Both the position numbers and the translations under genes were made by a program. 64,000 nt of DNA from Gymnorhina tibicen (Eukaryota; Chordata; Aves; Passeriformes; Artamidae): positions 3,657,890 to 3,721,889 of the forward strand of contig VXAZ01000953.1 in NCBI GenBank assembly GCA_013399875.1. The letters run 5' to 3'. Below are positions 54,801-64,000 of this stretch, in pieces (positions within the stretch are counted from its first letter, which is position 1; every line of letters starts with the position of its first letter). Under the pieces are notes generated by a model. The model saw nothing but the letters and a program-made list of their open reading frames with translations, searched no databases and was not told the DNA's origin.

Positions 54801-57800
54801 TCCCTGCTGTGGACAGTGACACCTTCTACCAGACCAGGGGGCTCAAAGCCCCATCCAGCCTGGCCTTGAACTCTTCCAGGGATGGGCCATCCACAGCTTC
54901 TCTGGGCAGCCTGTGCCAGTGCCTCACCACCCTCACAGTACGGAATTTTTAACTTCTGCTTTTGCTTCCTTTTGGTCTTTGATAATAACAAAAGACTGTA
55001 GCAATTATGTTTGACTCTGGCAATTATGCTTTATCATTCACTTTAGCCAAGTGATGATCTCTGTTTCTGATTTTTTTTCTTGCCTGCAAACAGTAAGATT
55101 TAGTAAAATATGGTGAGGAAAAAGAAAAATCAAGAAGAAAGCAAAAGCTGCAACCAAATGAGATGAAGCATAGGATCCAAAAAAGAACAGTAAACAGTCT
55201 TAATATTTCACTCTGCGTAAGAAATTCTGGTTGTATAAGTACTGACAAATATGTTAATGAACTTCATTAACAGTAGCTGAATCTCCTCACTTTGGTAAAT
55301 GTGTAAGGATATTTGGGAAATATTAAATGTCCCTTACTAACATGGTTCCTTAATGTTCCTCCTGTTGAATCTCCTTGTTCAGATTGTGACCATCCTCTTA
55401 TGCTCCCTTCATTTTTAGTCATAAATGAAGGTTGAGGTTCGTCTTATATTTTTCTGAGTTGTCCACCCCTCACCTCAGTCCTTCCAAGACTCAGACATTT
55501 CACTGAAATAATTTTCAATAATTAATTATGCTACTACTTCTTGAATTGAAGAACTGTCCTTCAAGCCACACAAACACCTAGTTTCCAATGAGACCAGCTT
55601 TGGAAAGATACTTTCTCACTGTCTAGGAGCAGACTCTCATCTGTACTTCAGCCATAAAGACAGTGTGGATACTTTCAGTGTATAAGGCAGGCATCTAAAT
55701 GATGCCACGTACATCTGCCACCTGACTAATGAAAAGATCTGTAACTCTCGATGTCCTGTCAGTTCTTGGAATGAAACATATCCTGGCTTTGATAATGGCT
55801 ACTATATGCAGGGGAGTAGCTGGTATTCTGTATCAAATGGGTAAAGAATTGAGACTGTAGCTGTAGTTGATAACAAATTTATCCATGTAATGAATCCATT
55901 TCCTTCCATCCAGTGGTGTTGGCATGGAAATATCAATTAATGCTCAGTAGTTTGAATATTGACCCTTTGGTGTTCACAGCTCTGCTCATGGTAAATTGGT
56001 TGCAATACACAGGGAACAATATTTATTCCCAGCACAGCACAGGCACAAATGTTTCAAGATGCTTTAAGCTGATTTGTCTGCTTCCCACTGGAGACAAAGA
56101 CTGCAATTACCTGTAACATGACGTGTCTTTCCTGGAACTGACAGGTGGAACGGCGACATTACCTGGTTTCCAAAGCGGTGGAGGAGGTGCAGAAAATCAT
56201 CCAGCAGCTGACTGCCGAAATCAGCTACAAGGCCGTGCGATTCCAGGCTATCTCCAACTCTGGCATTCACAATGAGAACATTAAGGTATGGACGAGAGCT
56301 CTAATGTACTTTCTGGCAGCCTGTAGGCAACCAGTAAATGATTTCTCCATTGTGTAAGTGTTTGTATGGGCAGGTACCTCACCCAAAACACCACAGACCA
56401 TGTGCTGACGCTTCACCGTGGAGTTCCAGTGACTGGGTCATTGGTACTTAGTCATGGACATCTCGCAGCCAGAGGAGCATCGAAGAGAGATGGGTAAATC
56501 AGGCAGAGCCTCTTTTTACAGCTGCTGTGTTTACAAAGAGCATCTATATCCAGAGCTGTCAATCTGCAAGCAGAAGCCAAAGCTCTTTGGGAGACAGAAA
56601 GAAAAACTTATGCAGCAGTAACATAAGAAAAAATGCTCATGCCTTCATGAGCTATGACTCATATTTTTCACAGGTGGAAAAGCTGTCAACTCACTAAAAA
56701 AAAAAGAAAGGAAAATCAGAAATCCTTCTTCTGCTATGAACATTAGAAAGCTCCTTCAGAAAAATATGTTTTTTCTTTGTCATTGATCAGAATTTCTTTT
56801 TTATTGGGGAAAAAAATGCTTATTAGTGGGAGAAGTGAAATGCCTCCCCATTTTAGACCTTCAAACATGAAAATAATAATGTCCTGTCCCAGCTGTGACA
56901 GAAGACTGCTTATTTCTTGTGACTCCGTAACACAAAAGTAACTAAAGACAAAATAAAAAATCACAGCAATGGCAACTTCAGATGAAAACAATCTTTTTCA
57001 TCTGAACTAGTTTAAATAATGTCAACCATTATACTAAACCACAGCCAGTTACAGATCAAAACACAGCAAATACGTAAAAGCACGAGGCAACTTTTGCAGC
57101 TCTCTGGGACTGAAAGGGACGAAGTCTTTGTATCAAGCTGCTGGGAGGGTATGGATGTGGAGGCAAAATATAATCACCCAGTCTGAAATGTGGCTATTGC
57201 CCTGGGAACAAAGACATTCAGATTCATAGCTTTTCTGGAATTTTGTGTATCCCAGAGCATGTGGTCTTGTCAATAAGTATGGCCACAGTGACGTAAAACA
57301 GTGCCACATCCTGGTCCACATGTTCCTTAGTGCCAGAGTCTGCCAGCCACCTCTTGTGCTGGAACAAACTCGTTTGGCTAAGGAGGTCTGACAGAACCAG
57401 GGTTAGGGTAAAACTGTTGCTCTGGAAAGCAAAACAGAAGAAAACCACCAAGGCAATCTATTATGAGCAGTAACTTGGTGTTACAGTAGGCTGATATGAA
57501 GAAATTCTGCTGGAAAGAAATCCTTAAAATATATTTCCTTAAAACTGGCAGATTTGTTGTTCATGCTTAACAGAACCCAGTGTTATAAATCCGTGGAAGG
57601 AACACTAGGAGGACCTGACTAACTGTCCTGTATGTATGGGGCATCAAAGAATGGATTGATGAGAAATTATTTTGGTTTGGGCTGTCTACTTTCAAAAATC
57701 AGAAACTTTAATATCATTGCTGACATAATTCAACATAGAGGAGACTTGTGTCAAGGGAAAGTCAGTGTATTCATTACTTTGTGTTTAATTTTGCAACATC

Positions 57801-60800
57801 TTTCTTTTCTGTCGGTTAAATCTACAGTAATTTTTCAGAACTTTCAGCTTCTGGTTAAAAGGAATCAATTTAGCATGATGAGAGGTTCAGATTTGTTGAG
57901 AAGCCTCAAGCTGCCTTCTAAATACAAAGAGCTGAGTGGAGAATAGTTAAGAAAAGTCTTTAGGTATTCAATGCTTTTCTGTAACCCATGTAACAAAAAG
58001 TCACACTTTAACAAAAAACCTTGAATTAAAATTCAGATGAACAAAACAAATTCTTTAATTTTTAGAAGTTTTAAGTGTTTGTTTTTGTGTGGCCCACCAT
58101 TTTTGGAGCTGTCAACTGTGCAAGGCTGATGCAAAAGCTGTGGAGGCTTCAGTAAAGTTATAATGAAGAGGTCCAGACTAATCACTGGTACTGCACTGCC
58201 CAGTGGCATTGCCAAGTGTTTAATCAAGGTGGGGGCAAGGGGGGGATTTTCCTTTAACAAACTCCAAGCATCCAAGGAAGCTTTGCTCTGTGAATGAATG
58301 ACCTAGCACATGCTTTCTCTCTGTTCTGTGTACTTCTTGTTTTCCTTTCTGCTTCTCTCAGGATCAGCCAGCTTTACTGGCCAAGTGGTCAGCTATGCTT
58401 CGGAGGAAGCGCCCATTCCACCCATCCATCCAGGTACAAAGCCTTCCTGCCACCTGGTGCCTGACAATCCCTGTGCTTGCTTCCTCCTCACCCACCCTCT
58501 TCTCCAGACAACTTCACCCACCAAACTGATCCTTCCATGACTATTTCATCCTCTGCACAAGAGACTTGCTTTTTTTTCTCAAAGCATAATTATTTTCTTT
58601 CTAGGGTTTCTTCCTCCCTGAAACAGCCTGGCCAGGTTCACAAGAGTGAGGTTGTATTTCATTTGCCCAGCATACTTTAGACAGGATTTTAATACAGCAG
58701 AATTGGCCATAATTTACACCCCCCAGAACTGGCTTGCTCAAGCCTGTGACTTGCTGGGGCCCATGGTCTGCACAGAGCGTGTGAGACCATTGTGTGACAG
58801 AGCATAGGTGTGGGACTGGGATTTGCTAAGGCCAGGAAGACACCAACTGCCCAGCTTTACAGTGCTGTTCCCAGCCTTCTGTATTCTGTTGTTTTCTGGT
58901 AAGCCCCAGGTGGAGGACCCTTGTGACTTGGATTTGCAGGCACTCACATTACACCTGCAGCTCTTCCTTTTACAATCTGTTGGGTGCCAGTGCATACAAG
59001 GCAGCATTTTGGTATGGGGGGGAATGGTTGTTTACCTGCAAATGTGGCTGAGGCAGTGAGAGGAGCAGTAACTGCATGACAGCCATTGTATTTTTTCCTT
59101 ATGGAGCCCAGTACTCTGTTCCCGAGCTGCTCACAGGATTTCTCAGCCTCACCAAACCTGATGTATGCAGGACAGCTTGATCTGCAGTGTCATCCTTTCA
59201 GCATCCTTCTGCCTTTATGGTTTATATTTGACAAAAGAGCAGCTTCCTGGTGTTTTCTTTGCTATTTCTGTGCTTCTTGCTGGCCATCTTTTGTATTCCA
59301 AATCTCTTGCCAGGGAGTAGAGAAGACCAGCTGCTCCCTGTGGGAGAGGGAGACAGGAGGTGAGCGTAGCAAGGCAGCCCCTGCTCTATGGTCCCTGAGT
59401 GAGACAGACACAGGGAGGGCAGCTGGGTCAGCCAAGGGTCTGGATCATCAGGCAAGTCTGCTGGTAAGTCAGGTCTGAGGTCAAGCCACTCCCCCGCTCA
59501 CTGGGGTCAGAATCAGCCTCAACAGTAACCAGGGTCAGACACGGTCTGTTGATTCCAGGCAAGTCCAGAGTGGCCACATAGGTCTGAGGTCAGGCTGGGA
59601 AGGCAATCTACAGGTAGGACAACAAGGTCTATGGCCAGGCACAGGCACAGCTGTCACAGAGTCGGAGAGCAGCACTCCTGCGATAGGAGTGACCTATCAC
59701 TCCAGCCCAGGACTGACCTGAAATGGGGGTCCCAGACCTGTGGGCAGAAGGTGTGGGTAGAAGTCCCAGAAAGGCTGCTTAGGCACATTAAAGCCTGTTA
59801 GTGCCCTTGAGGCTCTGGCACCTCTGTGGTAATACTTTAAATCAGCTGAGCTACGAGGAAGGCTACCAGAGTGTTTTGGATTATTACAGGAGAGTGACAA
59901 GTGTGTTTCGTTCACCGTGGGTGTAACCACCTTGCAGCAGCTGCTGTCACTTCACATCCTGCTCATGCAGCAGCTTCACCTTACTTATGCCAGAATAAGT
60001 TAGGCTTAGTAGCAAGTGGACTTGAAAAGCTCCTAAGCCAACATGGTAAAAATCTGAAGGAATTTGAACACCCCTTCTGGAGCCACAACTGCCAGATGCT
60101 TCCAAAGTAGCCCTTGGACATGTCTGGCTATGCCCTGGGCCAGTATGATGTTTTGTGGTATTTGAGTCACCTTGTTCTTTCCTTGCAAGTACTGTCTCCG
60201 AACTGGTTTTTATTGGAAAATGATTGTTCCCCAAGTGAGGCAAATTAACTGGTTTGCAAACAAGCCTGTTTAAGGCTTCCTTGTCGATTGGTTGCTGCCT
60301 CTGTCCTTACACTCTTTCTGTCATGCTCAAAAGGAGATGCAGTTCCATACATTACAGCTGGCCAAGAGCTGGACTTATTTCTGAGAGTGCCACTGCCTGT
60401 GTAGGCTCAGGCATGTCACTTGCCTTGTGTCTCTGTCCCTTTAAAGGCCAGTCAAACAGAGTGAAACACTTGTAAAATTAATGGGCCATAGCCTTATTTT
60501 GCTAATGTCTGTAGTGGACTTTGAAAGAGATCACAAAGGTGCACTTTTTGCCATAGTTATTACTAGTATTGGACCCTAGGCTTATCTCAAGTAACAATTC
60601 TGAGATAATAACTAGCACTCTTTGGGTTTCCCTTGGCTGGATCTCAGAACATATTCTCTGATGCCTTCGTGCGCCTTGGAAGCTACTGGTTATTACATCT
60701 CATGCAATTGCAGACTAGAAATAACAAGAAAAGGGGGAAACCACGGCAGGCATGGTGGCAAATTAGCCAGTGAGCTCTTGTCTTCAAAGAGCTTCACATC

Positions 60801-63800
60801 AGACTCCTTCTAAGACAATTTCCTTTTAGTCTGCATGCCTCCAAGGTAACCCTTAGACGGGTCTTGGCTGTGTTCAATTGGTCCCATCATATGTTTTCCT
60901 TCTTTTCAAAGCCCCAGTTTTACATATTACTTCCTCAACCCTGTTTTCCTTACTTCAGCTCATGGATCTGCCCTTGTCTCCTCTCTCAATCTCTCTGAAC
61001 TCTCCTAGGTCTTAGCACCCAGCCAGTTCCTCATCACAGTTCCTCTGCGTGGCCTGACCGGGTACAGGGAATGCCAGGTACGGCACTGGCGCTATTACAC
61101 CGTGAATGGAACCAAGCTCCTCTCCTCCGTGCGGGACCCTGAGGAACTGCATCAGTGGCTAGAGGTGGAGCAGTTCTCAAAAAGCCTTCAGCAGTGGCAT
61201 GAAGAGGATGTGAACATCGAAGGTGATCTGGTTCCAGCCAAAGTCCTTATTGTCTTCCGGGAGCTGGTGGAGAAGTCGATTGTCTCCTGTAACCTCTCCA
61301 GTGAGTTTGGTGGGGACACGTGTAAGGGAAACCATCACACACACAAAGTGTTTGGCTTGCATGGTCAGAAGCTGAGCAAAACCCTCCAAAATCAGGAAGC
61401 CTTCAAGTAGTTGCAGTGACGTACATAGACGTGGATTGAAGATAGAACTCAGTAGTTCTTGGGTTCTTCGTACCCAAGATGTTACTCCTTTCTTAGGAAT
61501 TTGGGTAGGATCTCCAGCAACATCACCCTCACAGTACAACTAAGAGGCAGACCAGATTTTTAGAACATTTAGGAGTTTGGGAAAAAATCTTTCTCTGCTA
61601 CAGCACCTGCAATATATTGGGATTATCGAGGAAGGTAGTATAGGAAAATTGGATACCAGGAAGGTGCATAAGTCTGAGGAGAACGTTTGAAGATATTTAT
61701 AGGGCAGATAATGCTCTTGGGAAACCTTAGCTGCCCACAGCTTTCCATCATGGGATGGTGGGAACTAAGTAGAAGGACTTCTGCTGAAGCAAAGTATGTT
61801 GGACAAGTGCTCTTTTCCCCACTGTCCAGGCTACTCCTGTGTGCCTCTTCCCGTAGCATGTTTCCAGGATGACTTCACTCATCAGCAGCCTAATGAGTCT
61901 TCTGTATTTCAGAGCAACAGCAGCCATTTCCCCTCATCTGATCGCACTCTGAATTGTAGTTACAGGAAAAAAAACATGTTAAAGTCAAGCTCTGCTAGAT
62001 AATGACATTTTTTTCAGAAAATGCTTGTTATCATAGCAATGGAAAGGTGGATAGGAATGAAATTTCACCACTGAGGCTTACAAGAAAGACCAGCTGGAAT
62101 GGGCTTGCTTCTGAGGCTTTACTTTTGTGAAAGTTACTGTGTTGAGCAGCAGTCACATCAAGTTGTTGAGTCAGGAAGGGTACTTGCAAGGACGCCAGAG
62201 AGTGATGTTTGGGTTGATGATTCTGATGCCTTTTTTGTAAGGTCCACTGGGAGGAGATGAGCTAAGATGAAGTCAGGAGAAGCAATTACCATTTTTGTTT
62301 GTTTCTGTGAAGAACGGACTTCCTTCATCCCACAGTATGGCTAAAGTTACAGAAGAACTTCACTAATTTCATTACTTCCCTGTTTTCTAATTCTTTGAGC
62401 ACCAGCAAAATCAGTTTTTGAGGTGTCTCACTTTTCATTAGTGAAAAAATAGGTATAAGCATTGCAATGCTTTTGGAAATGCCGTGAACATATTTACATG
62501 CTGACACAGCAGTTGCTCTAACACTTTTCAGCTGCTAGGGATCCTTGTTGGGAACTTGGGAGCAGGACAGTTCCTGTTTTGATGCCAGGCTTGGCTCAGC
62601 AGGGAAATAGCACGTAGATTTTTTGAGGCTTATGAAGTTCTGGTTGGGATGGACTCTATGCTTAGCAAGGCAATTCACCCCATGAATTGCTCCTTAGCCC
62701 ATGCCAATCAACACGAGGTGGGATAACACACTGCTCTTTAAACTGCTTATGTTCATCTGCTCAGGCTTTTACTTCAGTGGGTTAGAGGATGAACACGCAA
62801 TTGGCTCAGATGGTGGAGCTGGATGGACAGTGATCCTGCCAGAGTGACCAGGACAGAAACTTCTTGCAGGAACACAACTGGACCAACAGGAAACATCTCA
62901 CAAAGTCCATTAGTTGCAGCTTTCTTTCCTTTCTGTACTCTTAGATCGTGTTGTTCCTGAAGATGAGCCACTCTTCTTTCACACTAAGGAAACTTCTTTC
63001 CTCCAAATCACCTTGGAACTAACTCTTCTTAACACTCAGCACTCGCAGTGATGTAGCAGTTAGCCTTTTCTGTGTGACTGCTCTGCACAACTGACCATAA
63101 TTTCTGGTATTGTCTTCTATGCAAGTGCATCTCCAGGAACAAAACTTACAGATACCCCACAAAACATTCTGAATGACTGGCAGTGGTAAGTGTGATCTGA
63201 TCTCAGATCTGATCTCAGGGTCTGATCTCAGGTTCTCTGAAGGAGGAGGAACATCTTTCGATAGGAAATGTTCATCTGGTCCTCTCTAACCAGCAGTGAT
63301 TTTGTACTGTACCATTAGAAATGTTAGGTTGCACCACTTGTCTAGCTTTATTTTTAAGAAGCTAATCCTAGGATTTAAGAGGACCCACAAAGGGAAAAAA
63401 AAGCATGGTAACTGAGTATAAAGTTGAGAACTTAGTTGTTCTTTCATCTTCTTGCTGTTCTCATTCACTGGGATAGATTTAGACGGATTTAGGTTTTTAT
63501 ATTCTGCTTATGGCATTGAAGAGCAAGTGTTAAGGCAGACCAATAGAACTGCCAGGTCGTAGACAGCCTCTTGCCTGGCTTGTGGAAAAGGACCTTTTTA
63601 CCTGTATTATCTTCTCTTGTTCTTTTCACAGGTAAAGTGACAGTGCTGGAGAGCTTCAGCTCAGTGGTCCGGGTGGCTGTGGAGACATCAGAGTCCCAGG
63701 TTGAGGTGGAGCTGGTCCCTGCTGTGGAGATTCCAACTTGCTGGCCCGAGAAAGCCCGGTGGCCTCGTTGCCTTAAGCGTTGGCCTTCTCAGGAAAAAGT

Positions 63801-64000
63801 GCAATGCATCAAGGTAAACAGTGTAAAAAGCACCCTTAACTCTGGGATGGAATTTACCTCTCAGGTGTCTGACAGTGTTTTCCCAAAGGAAGAACTGCAT
63901 GGTGATGGCAGTAGGGTTAGATGTTTCAAAATATTCTGTCAGATTTTATTTGGATTTTGTTTTCCCCTCCTTACAGTAGTGAATTCTATAGAAAAAATCT
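51778..64000 (+). CDS. MAB21L3: MAB21L3, Mab-21-like protein 3, partial (first four coding exons)
   Basis: Coding segments 51778-51825, 56145-56285, 61009-61300 and 63632-63813 join in frame to give residues 1-221. The mammalian protein is about 360 residues, so roughly the last 140 lie beyond the right edge. Members have the nucleotidyltransferase-like core shared with cGAS. Visible marks are an N-terminal helix-rich part with a putative linker ([14 protein letters not shown], residues about 22-35) and SPxxF-like [13 protein letters not shown] (66-78). The core also has [15 protein letters not shown] (185-199) and the basic, tryptophan-rich [12 protein letters not shown] (203-214). At residues 69-71, where cGAS has the metal-binding EFD, this protein reads QFL. 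That argues against catalysis, although this alignment is by eye. In Xenopus the gene has been linked to multiciliated-cell and ionocyte specification in the epidermis; a role here is inference. The chosen ATG matches the mammalian start ([16 protein letters not shown]) and has a purine-poor but acceptable context (GCCATGA). Confidence 0.93.
51826..56144 (+). other. MAB21L3: MAB21L3 intron 1
   Basis: An intron of about 4.3 kb. It holds a CR1 fragment (54741-54955), an A-run near 54153 and, on the reverse strand, an 89-codon open frame (52920-53189) with a charged, protein-like composition that I cannot identify. Nothing else recognised. Confidence 0.88.
54741..54955 (-). mobile_element. CR1-type LINE 3' end, antisense, in MAB21L3 intron 1
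   Basis: It begins with 'tcataggctggtttgggttg' and 'gaagggacctttaaagatca', the reverse complement of the CR1 3' terminus in birds. It continues through 'catccagcctggccttgaac' and 'catccacagcttctctgggc' to 'agcctgtgccagtgcctcac'. 5'-truncated; boundaries approximate. Confidence 0.85.
56145..56285 (+). CDS. MAB21L3: MAB21L3 coding exon 2
   Basis: Encodes residues 17-63: [20 protein letters not shown] then [20 protein letters not shown] onward, ending HNENIK. Phase 0 at both ends; acceptor CTGACAG, donor GTATGG. Confidence 0.95.
56286..61008 (+). other. MAB21L3: MAB21L3 intron 2
   Basis: An intron of about 4.7 kb. A GC-richer low-complexity patch with variations on 'aggtctgaggtca' lies at about 59460-59710 and ends in overlapping inverted repeats (59673-59703). 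The other open frames show no recognisable protein. Confidence 0.88.
59460..59710. repeat. Degenerate repeat patch with 'aggtctgaggtca' variants
   Basis: Near-copies of AGGTCTGAGGTCA occur about 110 bases apart (near 59470 and 59580). Shorter related words such as 'cagggtcaga' and 'aaggtctatggccaggc' lie between and after them. This suggests an old minisatellite or part of a diverged long terminal repeat; I cannot say which. Confidence 0.4.
61009..61300 (+). CDS. MAB21L3: MAB21L3 coding exon 3
   Basis: Encodes residues 64-160 plus one base of 161. It begins [20 protein letters not shown], followed by [20 protein letters not shown] and the conserved [20 protein letters not shown]. Acceptor CTCCTAG, donor GTGAGT chosen so that S161 joins to KVTVLES in exon 4. 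Confidence 0.95.
61301..63631 (+). other. MAB21L3: MAB21L3 intron 3
   Basis: An intron of about 2.3 kb. Apart from a short tandem repeat (63193-63233), nothing recognisable is present. Confidence 0.9.
63193..63233. repeat. Short tandem repeat of TCTGATCTCAG-type units
   Basis: About three and a half units of a 12-13-base motif (TCTGATCTCAG plus AT or GG). This is a small, probably polymorphic minisatellite in intron 3 about 400 bases before exon 4. Confidence 0.85.
63632..63813 (+). CDS. MAB21L3: MAB21L3 coding exon 4
   Basis: Encodes residues 161-221, ending KVQCIK in phase 0 before GTAAAC. It contains [20 protein letters not shown] and the [11 protein letters not shown] core strand, then [12 protein letters not shown]. 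Acceptor TTTCACAG. Later exons lie outside the window. Confidence 0.95.
63814..64000 (+). other. MAB21L3: Start of MAB21L3 intron 4
   Basis: The frame after GTAAAC stays open only briefly. Nothing recognised before the window ends. Confidence 0.85.

Noticed and set aside
61177..61539. Antisense ORF of 120 codons over MAB21L3 exon 3
   Set aside because: It is the shadow of a conserved coding exon on the other strand.

Overview
This is eukaryotic, vertebrate genomic DNA and most likely a bird. It is AT-rich, with short exons split by long introns that all begin GT and end AG. The recognisable mobile elements are decayed CR1-type LINE fragments of the kind that dominate avian genomes; CR1 also occurs in reptiles, so 'bird' is an inference and no species can be named.

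The window holds two protein-coding genes, both on the + strand. The first is complete: SLC22A15, an orphan member of the SLC22 organic cation/zwitterion transporter family. Its 12 coding exons run from a CpG-island promoter near 3.1-4.0 kb to a stop at 34352 and encode 546 residues with no frameshift or stop. The second is the 5' part of MAB21L3, a Mab-21/cGAS-fold family protein. Four coding exons between 51778 and 63813 give the first 221 residues, and the gene runs off the right edge. As I recall, these two genes are also neighbours in the same order in mammals (SLC22A15, MAB21L3, then ATP1A1), so this looks like an ordinary conserved vertebrate block.

Layout: 1-3.1 kb is upstream flank with one antisense CR1 fragment. 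3.1-4.0 kb is the CpG island, 5'UTR and exon 1. 3.9-16.6 kb is a large first intron holding one exon-like open segment at about 5.75-6.0 kb. 16.6-34.35 kb carries exons 2-12, with an old sense CR1 copy in intron 10. 34.35-51.8 kb is about 17 kb of SLC22A15 3'UTR and intergenic DNA with two CR1 fragments, a G-quadruplex motif and, close to MAB21L3, a candidate promoter. 51.8-64 kb is MAB21L3, with one CR1 fragment in its first intron and a low-complexity patch in its second.

I found no RNA gene, CRISPR array, operon or other new system. The observations most worth checking are overlapping upstream ORFs in the SLC22A15 leader, the exon-like segment in its first intron, the weak intron 10 donor with an open read-through, and the apparent loss of nucleotidyltransferase metal-binding acids in MAB21L3. 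The two genes are not obviously linked in function; their adjacency is a matter of genome history.
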